From Mya arenaria (Eukaryota > Mollusca > Bivalvia > Myida > Myidae): a stretch of 64,000 nucleotides of DNA. The stretch is taken from the NCBI RefSeq assembly GCF_026914265.1, contig NC_069123.1, positions 52,646,949 to 52,710,948 of the forward strand, read 5' to 3'. The notes beneath the pieces are model-generated. The model did not search any database and was not told the origin of the DNA. It saw only the letters and a program-made list of their open reading frames with translations. A program made the position numbers and the translations under genes. Below, in pieces: positions 1 through 10,312 of this stretch. Positions within the stretch are counted from its first letter, which is position 1, and every line of letters begins with the position of its first letter.

Positions 1-170
1 AGTCGCCAAATCAAAAATCTTCAAAGACTCTGAAGCGGCTGTTTATATGGACTACGCAAACTATATCCTTAATATTTTCATTATAAAGCAGCAAAATGTG
101 TCTCCTGTGATCAACCGTGTGTTTTGACCAGAAGCATTTGCTAATGAGAAGATATCAGACAGGGTTTGCC

Positions 171-431
171 CACAGGCAGCTGTTACGTTGGCAGCACCCA
201 CCCTATGGCCACCCCCCCCCCCCCCTCTAAAAAAAAATTAGTAAAAAAAATTGTTTTCCCAAAACTTACTATTATTATATTTTTTTTAGTGGAATTTTTG
301 GTTGATATTTATGTTTTTATGATAAATGATCATGTTCCAATCATTTAAAAAATAAAAAATAAAAAATTTAATGTTTTTTTTAGAGGGGGGTGGCCATAGG
401 GTGGGTCCTGTCAACGTAACTGCTGCCTGTG
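171..431. mobile_element. Foldback MITE in MFSD11 intron 1
   Basis: Two inverted arms of about 55 bases flank a short AT-rich centre. The left arm begins CACAGGCAGCTGTTACGTTG and continues through ACCCACCCTATGGCCACCCC. The reverse complement of the right arm begins CACAGGCAGCAGTTACGTTG and continues the same way. The arms differ at only a few positions, apart from different lengths of the C and A runs. There is no coding capacity. I see no convincing target-site duplication, so the superfamily is open. Confidence 0.7.
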
Positions 432-522
432 AAACAATCGAGACATGTATAAAAAAAACTGACAAGTCGCCACATATAATCGAAACCAGGGTAAGTTTTA
501 ATCCAAATAATAAGGTATGTAC

Positions 523-624
523 CTCTGCCATAGACGCAGTTTGAAATGCTGTAAATATTAGCATAAACGACAATCCTAGCAAAATAACATTTCCAAGTCG
601 CCAGTCAAAACCGTCCTCCGCCAT
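523..624 (-). CDS. MFSD11: MFSD11-like (UNC93-type) transporter, first coding exon, partial
   Basis: A 34-codon exon starts with MAEDGFDWRLGNVILLG and runs into a hydrophobic helix followed by FTAFQT. It ends in phase 0 at GAG, with a GTACAT donor next. Human MFSD11 also has a short N-terminus, then a first membrane helix that ends in FTAFQT, so the match is specific although short. MFSD11 is a multi-pass membrane protein of the major facilitator superfamily, related to UNC93, and its substrate is not established. Later exons would lie left of base 1. The frame stays open upstream to an ATG at 726, but I chose 624 because the family has only about ten residues before helix 1. The gene diverges from SRSF2, whose ATG is 198 bases away, and the head-to-head arrangement supports the identification. 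Family assignment is fairly secure; the exact start is less so. Confidence 0.72.
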
Positions 625-822
625 CTTGGCTAAGTCACATGATAAACAATCGGAAAGATACGGACTATTTGAAATGTCGATGATCACGTGTAATTGACTG
701 GTTTCCATATCTTTTGTAAACACCATTTTTTATAATAAAATTTACGTAAACCCGTCAGTAGCGCAAGCAAACGACGGCGTGGCGTAGCGCACACACAAAG
801 ACCGTATCCTTAAAATTTCAAG
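625..822. promoter_or_regulatory. Shared divergent promoter of MFSD11 and SRSF2
   Basis: Only 198 bases separate the chosen start codons of the two divergent genes. The segment next to SRSF2 (about 750-800) is locally rich in CpG (GCGCAAGCAAACGACGGCG and nearby), unlike the AT-rich surroundings. I see no clear TATA box. This fits a bidirectional promoter of a housekeeping splicing-factor gene, though transcription starts cannot be placed from sequence alone. Confidence 0.6.
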
Positions 823-2250
823 ATGAGTTACGGCCGCCCCCCTCCAGATACGGATAGTATGGTATCCTTGAAGGTTGATAATTTAACATACAGGACAACA
901 CCAGAAGATCTTCGACGAGCCTTTCAAAAATACGGTATTTTACTGATCGAGAATTTATGTCGTTGCCGCCATTTTGTTTGGATTGCCACTCGAGTTATTC
1001 GACTGAACTCAGTAGATTTAATGTAGCAATGTAAAGACTGACATGAAGCCTGCGTTTGTAGTAATTTTATAATAATATGAAGAACATTTTAAGTTCTGAT
1101 GACCTGTAGCTACATTGGACATGTGCTAAAAAACGTGCTTCCTCATTCCGTGTTTTCCACTTTGGAATCGTTTTCTCATAATGTAAAGACTTGCTTTCAG
1201 GTGAAGTCGGAGACGTTTACATTCCAAGAGACCGATTTACTAGGGAGAGCAGAGGTTTTGCCTTTGTCAGGTATTTCGATAAACGAGATGCTGAAGATGC
1301 GCTTGATGCCATGGACGGTACAGTGATGGACGGACGAGAACTTCGAGTGCAGATGGCTAGATATGGAAGACCAACAGATCCTCACAGACGATCATCATCA
1401 AGAAGATATGGCAGTCGCAGACGGTGGGTTTAAAAATTAAAACTTTCAAATTATCATTGTTGGATCACCGGTTTCTCTCTAAATTAGGCTGCATTAGACA
1501 CATGTTCAGCAAATGTTAATAACATTAGGAAAATCATGTTGTGTGTAGTTTTGTACAAACATCCAGTTCATTGAAGGAATATAAGTTTGAACTCCAACCA
1601 CTATATGCTGTAATAAAATTAAATTCACTATTAACATTGATGAAAGTCACTATCCAGTTTTTATTTAGTTTAACATAGGCCATTTTGATTTCTTAGCGCA
1701 CCAGTTGAATTGAGAAATTTCATATAAACCTAATAACTGCCTGAAAAGCTTTGGTCAAAAGAGCACATGCAATGTGAATATATTACGTTATTTTACTGAT
1801 TTACTGCATTTGTCTTTTCTTTGGAAGAGGTTCCTTTTCAAACATTTCTGCAAACCTGTGTCAGGAATGCGGAAGCGGTGTTGTATCCATTGTTTACTAA
1901 ATATATATAAAGGGTAAAAAAAATCAAGAGAAACCCCTGTGTTGGAACAGTTAAATTTCATTGTGAATGTTCAACTATTTCTTTCGTTGATTTGTCAAAA
2001 GTTTACGAGTATCTTTTTTTGTAGATCACACTCAAGGTCGAGGTCGCGTTCACGAGATAGAAGGCGGCGGAAGTACTCGAGAAGTCGTAGTCGTTCTTAC
2101 AGTAAATCCAGAAGTCGCAGCAAGAGTAGGAGTCGCAGCAAGAGTAGGAGCAGGTCCAGGTCTAGGAGGTCATCACGATCCAGGTCTAGGTCCAGATCTA
2201 GGTCCAGGTCAAGGAGCAGGAGTCCTGACAAGGTGCAGGAGGCAGATTGA
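823..2250 (+). CDS. SRSF2: Serine/arginine-rich splicing factor 2 (SC35)
   Basis: Three coding exons at 823-934, 1201-1423 and 2025-2250 give a 186-codon protein (human: 221). Residues 1-10 ([10 protein letters not shown]) match SRSF2 almost exactly. The RRM (about residues 14-92) carries RNP2-like LKVDNL and RNP1 RGFAFVRY, followed by [16 protein letters not shown], the family hallmark. Exon 3 is an RS domain of repeated SR, SK and RD dipeptides ending SPDKVQEAD. The phase-1 intron falls inside the RRM after KYG; the second intron is phase 2. SR proteins bind exonic enhancers and recruit U1/U2 components in the nucleus. SRSF2 family members control their own level through alternative splicing coupled to decay, and the 601-base second intron would be a place to look for such an exon. 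The 3' UTR is short, with AATAAA at 2414 and again at 2493. Confidence 0.95.
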
Positions 2251-2413
2251 GCCTGAAAGGATTGGTTTCATCTTGGACTTTACACAGAACTCGTTTTGAT
2301 GAATTGCTGCTTTAACAAAAAAGGTTATTATCATGTTAGGCCTAACAAGAAAATGACATTATGAAGATAAAGCCTTAACACATTGTTTCATATATCCAAG
2401 TTCTTGTTATGCC

Positions 2414-2419
2414 AATAAA
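2414..2419 (+). promoter_or_regulatory. Polyadenylation signal of SRSF2 (first of two)
   Basis: Canonical AATAAA lies 164 bases after the SRSF2 stop codon, followed by a T-rich stretch. A second AATAAA at 2493-2498 is also followed by TG/T-rich sequence. Either or both could be used. Confidence 0.6.
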
Positions 2420-2519
2420 TCTGGTCTTGTAAATATGCTTTTGAACAGTGTGTAGATTTTTTTTTTTCAATGCTGTCTTATATTGTTGATACAATAAACC
2501 ATTCTCATGTCTTCTATCA

Positions 2520-4300
2520 TCAAAAAATAAACTCATTCATTTATTCATCTTGTTAATCTAACCTATTCTTTCTAATCTGCCAGGAGCAGTAGGCTGTAAA
2601 ATATGCAGAACTGCTGGGGCCGGGTTGGCAGTAGCAGCCCATGCAGTAGTTGCAGTAAGGCAGACTAGCAGTCCGATAGCTGTCCTGTCAGAGCAGTCTC
2701 AATAAGCAGTGTCACCGAGAATAGTTATCCAGAACAGATTGGCAGTTTGAACTGATTCATTCTGCCATATTAATGATGTCTGGTGTTGCTGAAATAATGT
2801 TCTGAATAAATAGCTCTGGCATAAAAATGAAAAGCTACTGATAAGTCTGAAACAAGACTGTTGTTAGTTTTGAGGGAGGGGGTGGGGGTTGTTAAACGAA
2901 TTATAACTGACTGTCAAAAACTTCAGCAGACATTAGATTATCCAACAAATTGAATATTTTACTGATTTGGCCATTCAATGGTACAGGAAGTCATTAGGTT
3001 GATCAGTTTTCACCATATAAAAACCACAAGATTGAATTTTTAATAACATGAAAAAAACTGCATTTATGGAGATTTAAATGGAAAAAAGGATCTCCTTAAA
3101 GTAACACACTTGGAATTCCTAAACCTATTATAAAGCCACTACCATAAACATGTAAAAATATTTCCGTACAATCCCTCGTCAAAATTGATTTCTCAGTGCA
3201 CAGGTGTATAAATGATGGCTGTTGACTGGAACATATTCTATGTTCGAAAACGGAATAATCAATCTTTCTGCTTTAATATCTGAATTTGAATCTGCTGACT
3301 TGGTATGCAAGTTTGTAATTTTGAAGCCAGAGGTCAGGTTTTGATGACCTCTAGCTGAAATCTGTTACCATTCATTAACTGGAAAAGCTAAGGCACAAAG
3401 ACCTCGGGCTTAGTATGCAAGTTGGTAATTACCAGCAGATGAACCATGTTGATTTTTGGGACAAATATCAAGATTGTGGTGATCAAGCTGAAAATTTGTT
3501 TTAAATTAATAAGAGAAGAATGCTTCAGCCCAGAGATCAGTTGATATCAACTCCTATTTTGCAGCAACTTGAAATGAAAAGTATTGACAGATCAATATTT
3601 CCAAAGTTAATAGGAAGGTATGGTAGGTCATGAAAAGACGTTGCATACTAAAGGTTATCTGTCTATACAGGCTTAAATACAACTCTTGTTTATCCAATCA
3701 TGATTTTGAACTGCGTATGTAATATCTAGGTCAATCTTGATAAATCATGAATTGCATTATAGTTGTAACAACTGGCGACACATCCAATTTGTGAAATTCT
3801 AATGTATTGCAGAGGAGACAGCAGTCGGCAGCTAAAACTACTTCTGATTGAAGTTATCTGAACTAAACAATTTTGAATGAAACTTCAAGCAGTAATTGAT
3901 TGTGATGTCAACTTGACACATATTTTAGAACAAAAACTTGGTGACCAGTTGTTCCCTTATACTCTCCATTGACTAGCAAGAATATTGGAAAATTATAGAC
4001 ATGAATTGATATTTATTGGAAAGTGATTGATGGCAATATGTGTTTGACAATCGATTTCATATCTCTTGCCAAAAGAGGGGAAATTGTAGGCTTTTTTTAG
4101 GTAAATCTCATCCGCAGCATTACTATTCCTTGGAGGTATTGACTTTAAAACTTCACAAACAGATATATCTCATTGAGAACAAGTGCAGTGTTCAGTACAC
4201 AAGAATTATAACTAGGTGCAGTAATCTTTAGTTTTTGCGCTTTGTTATCATTCTATTCACTTTAAACTTTGATTACAGATATAGCTTATTGAGCTAAAGT
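2520..4300. other. Intergenic, no gene seen
   Basis: AT-rich sequence without a credible exon. The only local structure is a cluster of GCAGT/ACTGC words at about 2578-2755, described in the findings. Otherwise I see nothing. Confidence 0.5.
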
Positions 4301-4329
4301 GCAGTGTATAAAAACCATAACTCATTCTC

Positions 4330-6260
4330 TTGATAAGTTGCTTACCATGAGCAAGACAAAATCCTACCAATGTCATTTCTGTGCAAGTGCATCCTTCCAT
4401 TTATCCAGACTGTATCTTGACCATGCATCATCGAATTTTCATAAAAACTTGCCGTGAAGGTTCATCATGAGGGGGCATTTACCGCACAACACCTAGGTCA
4501 ATTGTCAAGGTTGTCTGTTGTCTGGCTCTATCTTAACCATGCATTATCGAAATAACCTTGCAATGAAGCTTCACTATGAAATTCGTGTTGCGCACACGGG
4601 TCTGTTCCGTCATGGTTGAGGTCAAAGGTAAAAATTGGGGATGCAAACGAATATTCGAATGAACGTTTGATATTCGAATGTCAAAATCGGTTTTCTAATA
4701 TACGGTTTTTTGTTTGATAAGAAATTAAACTGTTTACCTACAACTGTGTTGTCGTACGTATTCGCTTGTCTTGTTTTTACAAGGATTGATCCCTTATGCC
4801 AGAGGCGTGAATGTGATGACACCGTACACGTGTCACATGTTAATAAGGGACATATCGTTGGTGACTATAAACAGTACCTGTAATTTTACGAAAACTGGCT
4901 ATTAGACAAGTGACACAAGTTTCAATTATTTTCAGTAAATTGTTATGACCATGTCAATAAAGGATATACAGTATCATCTACCAATGTGGTGTCATGGTTG
5001 CAAATTAGCTGAGCAATATAGTTCAAATCACCATAATGATACCAATGACATGTGCTGGTTCTGTGCTCTATATTTTTCCAAGTTCGTGCTTTTAAATGTT
5101 TCTGTATAGAGTAGCGTTTTAGTACATTGTTGTACAAAAGATAAGTCAAAATTCAGGGTTTTTTCGTTTTATTATTAAAATAATTCCCAAGTAGGTTTGG
5201 TTTTTACATAGTTTTTTGTAAGCAGAGATCAATCCCAGAACGAAGCCATAGTTTACAAAACGACCATCCGTTGGTGCATCACGACATTCGACTGGGAATT
5301 TACGATCATGGCCTTGTTCACAAATATGAAAGCTGTTGAATCGAAATTAATTAGGGTTTTTGTTTGTCCAGAATATTTTGCTTTTTTGGGGGATTTATTT
5401 TCTGTAAATGGGGAACTTCAGAGGCTAATTTTGAGAAAAATCAGCGTCCGATGCGTGTACTGGCTATGATGAAGGCCTCGGCTATAACTAGCGAATGATA
5501 ATAGTTGTTGACTACATTTCTTAACTATTGATTTTGGTAATCGAATATTTGTTCAAAAGAATTTCGGATTATTCGAATATCAATTTTGCCATTCGTTTGC
5601 ATCCCTAGTAAAAAATGTTCTTGAATGGGCTGCATTCTGACCATTCACAAAAAGATGATTTGAAAAATAAACTAACATGATGAGGCATGTCTATCTCAAA
5701 GGTCAAGGTAAGGGGTAAAAGCTTGAAATAATCCTTTTTTTTGGCTGTATCCTGACCATGCGGCCATGCCTTGTAGGTTTTGAAAAAACACTAGCCATGA
5801 AGGTTCACCGTGCTGAGGCGGTGTCTTGTGCACAAGAGAATGGTTTGGCTGTATCTTGACCATGTACTTTCAATAAACTTGCCATGAGGTGGAATGTTGT
5901 ACACAAGGCCCAGTTCTATACCCCAAAGGTAAATGTTAAGGTCACGCTTAGGTAATATTTAGAAATGATCCTTGTCTTTATCCTGACCATGCATGATGGA
6001 ATTAATAAAATTACTAGCCCTACATATGTAGGTACACCATGATGAGATGGCGTCGCGTGCACAAGATATGTACGGTACCTCAAATTAAGGTCAATATGTT
6101 CAGAGGTCAAAGTTTGAAATGATCCTTTTCCAGGCTCCATCTTGACCATGAAATACATGTATCTGATTTTCAAAAAAGTTTGCTATGAGGGTTCACCATG
6201 ATAAGAAAGCGTGTCGCGCTATAGACCCAGGTCTATACCTCAAATAATACGATCATAAAG
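4330..6260. repeat. Diverged tandem array (TGACCATGCAT-type units), split by a hAT element
   Basis: Degenerate units each carry a core like ATCTTGACCATGCAT, then 'cttgccatgaaggttcaccatgatgag', then 'caaggtca'. TGACCAT-like cores recur near 4417, 4533, 5633, 5754, 5859, 5985 and 6141, mostly 105-155 bases apart. The hAT element at 4636-5607 sits between units and accounts for the large gap. Short open frames here are by-products of the repeat. Confidence 0.6.
4636..5607. mobile_element. Non-autonomous hAT-type DNA transposon, copy 1
   Basis: 972 bases with terminal inverted repeats: left TGGGGATGCAAACGAAT and, reading inward from the right, TAGGGATGCAAACGAAT. The element is flanked by near-identical 8-bp repeats GTAAAAAT (4628-4635) and GTAAAAAA (5608-5615); 8-bp duplications are the hAT signature. 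No transposase frame is present. The interior matches the reverse complement of the copy at 29199-30227. Confidence 0.82.
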
Positions 6261-6269
6261 TTAAATGTC

Positions 6270-7700
6270 TAAATAGGCACTAATCCAGTTATGCATGGGA
6301 CTATCTCTGGGATGTGATTTGTCCGCAGATCTAATGGCCCCAGGGACCCCCCCCCCCCCCAAAAAAAAATTATTTTTTTTAGCCGATTTAATTTAGAAGT
6401 TTATAGAGTGCTTTTGATTGTAAGTGTTGATGTTCCAGTTTGTTTTAAATTTGAAGTCGGAAGAACTTTCAAAAGAGCTTCTAAAAAGCCAGTTTTTCTT
6501 ATACGGCTGTGTGATTTTGACCCCAAAAGTACCCCCAAGAACCCATGGCCTAAATGGTTTCAGCCCTCCAGTTGCCAGGTCAATCACGTCCCTGTATCTG
6601 GGTTGTTAAAGAATGGAACTGAGCTCTCTTGAATATCTACTGTAAAAGACTAATAAGGATTCTGTCATTGCTCAAGAATATCGCCTACGACGATCGAGCA
6701 TAATGATTGCCATAGGAGATTGAAAAAAGAAAAAAAACTGTTAAAATAAAACGTCCGAAGACTGACCTGACCTCAAAATGAGCAGAGCATCCTTTACTCT
6801 TGACCAAGCCATCTGTATAGTTATAAAACGATTTATTTGAAGCCTTTTTATGGCTAACACAGGTCACCACAATTGCACTCGTATACACCTTCCCAATTTA
6901 GGGTTTCTATCCTAGCCTACAATAGAGCGTCTTGGTTCCTGCAGACTCCATTTTTGATTGAAGGGCACCAGAACAGATTGACCTTTGATCTACTAATTTG
7001 ATCATCTATATCAATTATAAAATGATCAATTTTGTCACGGACCTATAAACCATTTATGGGTCAGTGATTGTGTTCTGAATATACTGAGGGACGAATGGAC
7101 ATACTTACAGAAGACAATATCGTCATTGAAATGTACAAAAACTATTGTTCCTAGTTGCCATAAACATCACATTGCTAGATTCAAGACAAATATGAGTGTG
7201 TGGACTTGTAGCATGATCTTACCTGACTTTAAACCCACAATCAAATTAAACAAAAACACATGCAAATTAAACGTTTACACATTATATATAATATTTGACA
7301 ACGATTGTGAATAAAGCTATGATATTTGTACTAAGTCACTCTCATTGGCACAATATTGCACGAGAGTGTGGTCTTGTGTTGTTGGGGAAACCAGAGTACC
7401 AGAAGAAAAACCACTACAATTGTGAAGAAAGCTATTACTTGTACAAAGTCACTCTCATTGGCACAATGTTGCAAATAGACACAAGATTAAAACAATATCG
7501 CCCTCCTGAAACCTTAAGTTGAACAGGGGATAATATAATGGCTAAGAATCTGACTATAAATATGACTCTTGAGTGTTTTTCCAAGATCAAATCTTGTGAC
7601 CAAGTTGTTGAACCCCACATCACCAAGTTTCAAACTAATCCAAGATTTCATTAAGGCAAACATTCAGATTATATTTTTCATAAAGATTGCCCAGACATAT
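6270..7700. other. Intergenic repeat-derived sequence
   Basis: No gene is supported. There is a poly-C/poly-A tract near 6346-6370. A local tandem duplication of about 115 bases has copies starting at about 7307 and 7422 that share AGTCACTCTCATTGGCACAA. Confidence 0.45.
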
Positions 7701-7704
7701 TGAA

Positions 7705-9005
7705 AACAAGAGTTGTCACAGTATGTGACGAATGCCCCCGAATGTGACATTGACCTATGAACAAGGTCAGTACATGAAAAGTTGATCTTGCCTTTACGTG
7801 TCAAATACATATGGCAAGTAATTTTTAATTGCCTCTGAACATAAAAAAACACCACCCATACTTGACAACCTACACTGTTATGTCCTTATATTCAGCATTC
7901 CCTTGTGAATAAACACTTTCACCTTAGAGGTAGGGACATGGGTCTTGTATGCGACACGTCGTCTTGGTATGTCGAACACATGAGGCAAGTTATTTTAAAC
8001 CTGTCTATACAAGAGAAAGTTACAGCACGGACACGACAAACTATACTCTGTGTCCTTATATGCAGCATTCCATTGTGAATAAACACTAAGTGTGACCTTG
8101 ACCTTTGAGGTAGGGACACGGGTCTTGCACGTGACACGTTGTCTTGGTATGTGGAACACATGTTGCAAGTTATTTTAAAATCTGTCCATACAAGGGAAAG
8201 TTACAGCCCGGACACGACAACTTATACTTGATGTCTTTATATGCAGCACTCCATTGTGAATAAACACCTAAGTGTGACCTTGACCTTAGAGGTAGGGACA
8301 CGGGTCTTGCACGCGACACGTCGTCTTGGTATGTGGAACACATGTGGCAAGTTATTTTAACATCTGTCCATACAAGGGAAAGTTACAGCCCGGACACGAC
8401 AACCTATACTCTATGTCCTTATATGCAGCACTCCATTGTGAATAACACTGAGTGTGACCTTGACCTTAGAGATAGGGACACAGGGTCTCGTACGCAACTT
8501 GGTATGTGGAACACATATGGCAAGTTATTTTAAAAGCTGTCCATACAAGGGAAAGTTGCAGCCCGGACACGACAACCTATACTTGATGTCTTTATATGCA
8601 GCACTCCATTGTAAATAAACACCTAAGTGTGACCTTGACCTTCGAGGTAGGGACACGGGTCTTGCACGCGACACGTTGTCTTGGTATGTGTAACACATGT
8701 GGCAAGTTATTTTAAATCTGTCCATACAAGGGAAAGTTACAGCCCGGACACGACAATCTATACTCTATGTCCTTATATGCAGCACTCCATTGTGAATAAA
8801 CACTGAGTGTGACCTTGACCTTAGAGGTAGGGACACGGGTCTCGTACGCGACACGTTGTCTTGGTATGTGGAACACATGTGGCAAGTTATTTTAAAAGCT
8901 GTCCATACAAGGGAAAGTTGCAGCCCGGACACGAGTTACAGAGCCGGACACACAGACAGACGGACGGTGCGATTTTAATATGACCACCTTGGGGGGCAAT
9001 AAAAA
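7705..9005. mobile_element. Tandem-core (pearl/Helentron-like) element A
   Basis: The left end is AACAAGAGTTGTCACAG. A subterminal AATGCCCCC at 7731 is mirrored by GGGGGGCAAT at 8991, next to the right end, which runs into AAAAATA. Between them are about six units of 175-182 bases. The TGTGACCTTGACC core recurs at 8091, 8273, 8453, 8628 and 8808, with a partial unit near 7915. A GACAGACGGACGG segment precedes the right end. No coding potential. In bivalves, elements with short unique ends and a tandem core are known as 'pearl' and have been linked to Helitron/Helentron mobilisation; that assignment here is inference. Confidence 0.68.
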
Positions 9006-10000
9006 TATAACCTTTGAAGTGTTCTCAAGATATTTATTAAATATGACCTACGGTAGTGACCTAGTTTTTGACACCAAGTAACCTAGATTCAAAACAATCC
9101 CAAGACCATCATCATGGAAAACATTCTTTTTTGATGAATATTGGACCAAATAAAATTTCTCATGTTTTTTTTTTAAATTTAACCCAGTGACCTAGTTTTT
9201 GACCCTTGGTACCCATACTTATGAGGTCGAGATTTCATCAAGAACATTCATAGCAAGTTTGAATATTACCTGACCAATCCATACCAAGATATTGTTCTGG
9301 GCAGAATTTTTTTACAAATGGACAATGCCAAACGATATACCTCTCCCTTAACCTACGGTTTAGCAGGTTATAATTTATCAAGACAAAACATCTCTTCATG
9401 TGGTATATAATAACACGTTTGATCCCTAGCGACAGCCAATCGGTCCTGTTTATTTAGATTATGACCAACATCCCTACCTAGTTTCAGGTAAGTAGATCTA
9501 TTTTTGACCAGTTTAATGAGTTGAAGAGTTCAAGTTTCCAGATGAATATGTGAGGATTTCAGACGACATTTTATAAGTAAAATGGATATTTTGGTTTGAA
9601 ATATGGGCAATATTGGCCAAAAAAACTTTGATCTAAAAATCAAGAGATCAACAAGTCATGAACAACCTCTGAACCTAGTTTGACGGCCATAAAAGTGTTC
9701 ATTTTATTAATCATGCAGTTTTTGTGTACAAAGGTCAATGTGACCATGACCTGTTGATCTCTTAAACAAAAGCAGTTGTTAACTGGTCATGGTTAACTTC
9801 CCTACCAATTCGAGGACCTTTGTCCCAAGAAAACATAATCAAAGGGTGCAATAAATATTAATAGAAAAATGGGCCATCATGCCATTCAAAATGTATGCAA
9901 AACAAAATTGTCTGCAAATGGTGATCTATCATCAGTTTAAGTTTGAAGCAAATCCTAATAACATACAAGTTTGATTCAGGACCTACGGACAACAACACAA
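9006..10000. repeat. Old diverged repeat with 'gacctagtttttgac' units
   Basis: GTGACCTAGTTTTTGAC occurs near 9056 and again near 9187, each followed by similar text about preceding or following positions ('accaag', 'aagatatt'). The units are too decayed to give a period with confidence. No exon is visible until the SAFB 3' end. Confidence 0.4.
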
Positions 10001-10028
10001 ATCCCATAAGTACTTTCATTCTTTATAC

Positions 10029-10034
10029 TTTATT
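10029..10034 (-). promoter_or_regulatory. Candidate polyadenylation signal of the SAFB-like gene
   Basis: AATAAA on the minus strand lies about 280 bases beyond the stop codon at 10313. It implies a short 3' UTR. Confidence 0.5.
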
Positions 10035-10312
10035 TGAAACAACAAAGGCATGTAAAAGGGAACAGTTTCTTGTGATTGAACACAAGTCGATTTTCACATT
10101 AAAAAAGAAGAATGAACAAATTTGATTTAAAACATGATTGACGAGATGTTTTGAAAATCGCATCCACATGCTCTTACATAGCTCACAAAGCAAATGAGGG
10201 GGAAAAAACTAATGTACAAAAATAATGAAAATGAAGAAGTATGAATGGGTTGCAAAATCCTGAATCTTGACATTTTCTGAAATAAAAATAATTTCCAAGT
10301 ACAATAATGTTC

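Noticed and set aside
286-726. A 146-codon minus-strand frame as one whole protein
   Set aside because: Only the first-exon part (523-624) matches MFSD11. Below 523 the frame runs through a GT donor, intron and the foldback element.
7919-8725. Several 60-80 codon frames in the array
   Set aside because: They recur with the tandem unit and are not protein-like; the array is non-coding.
7905-9000. CRISPR array
   Set aside because: The repeated units are contiguous and ~180 bases long with no unique spacers of constant size, and the genome is animal.
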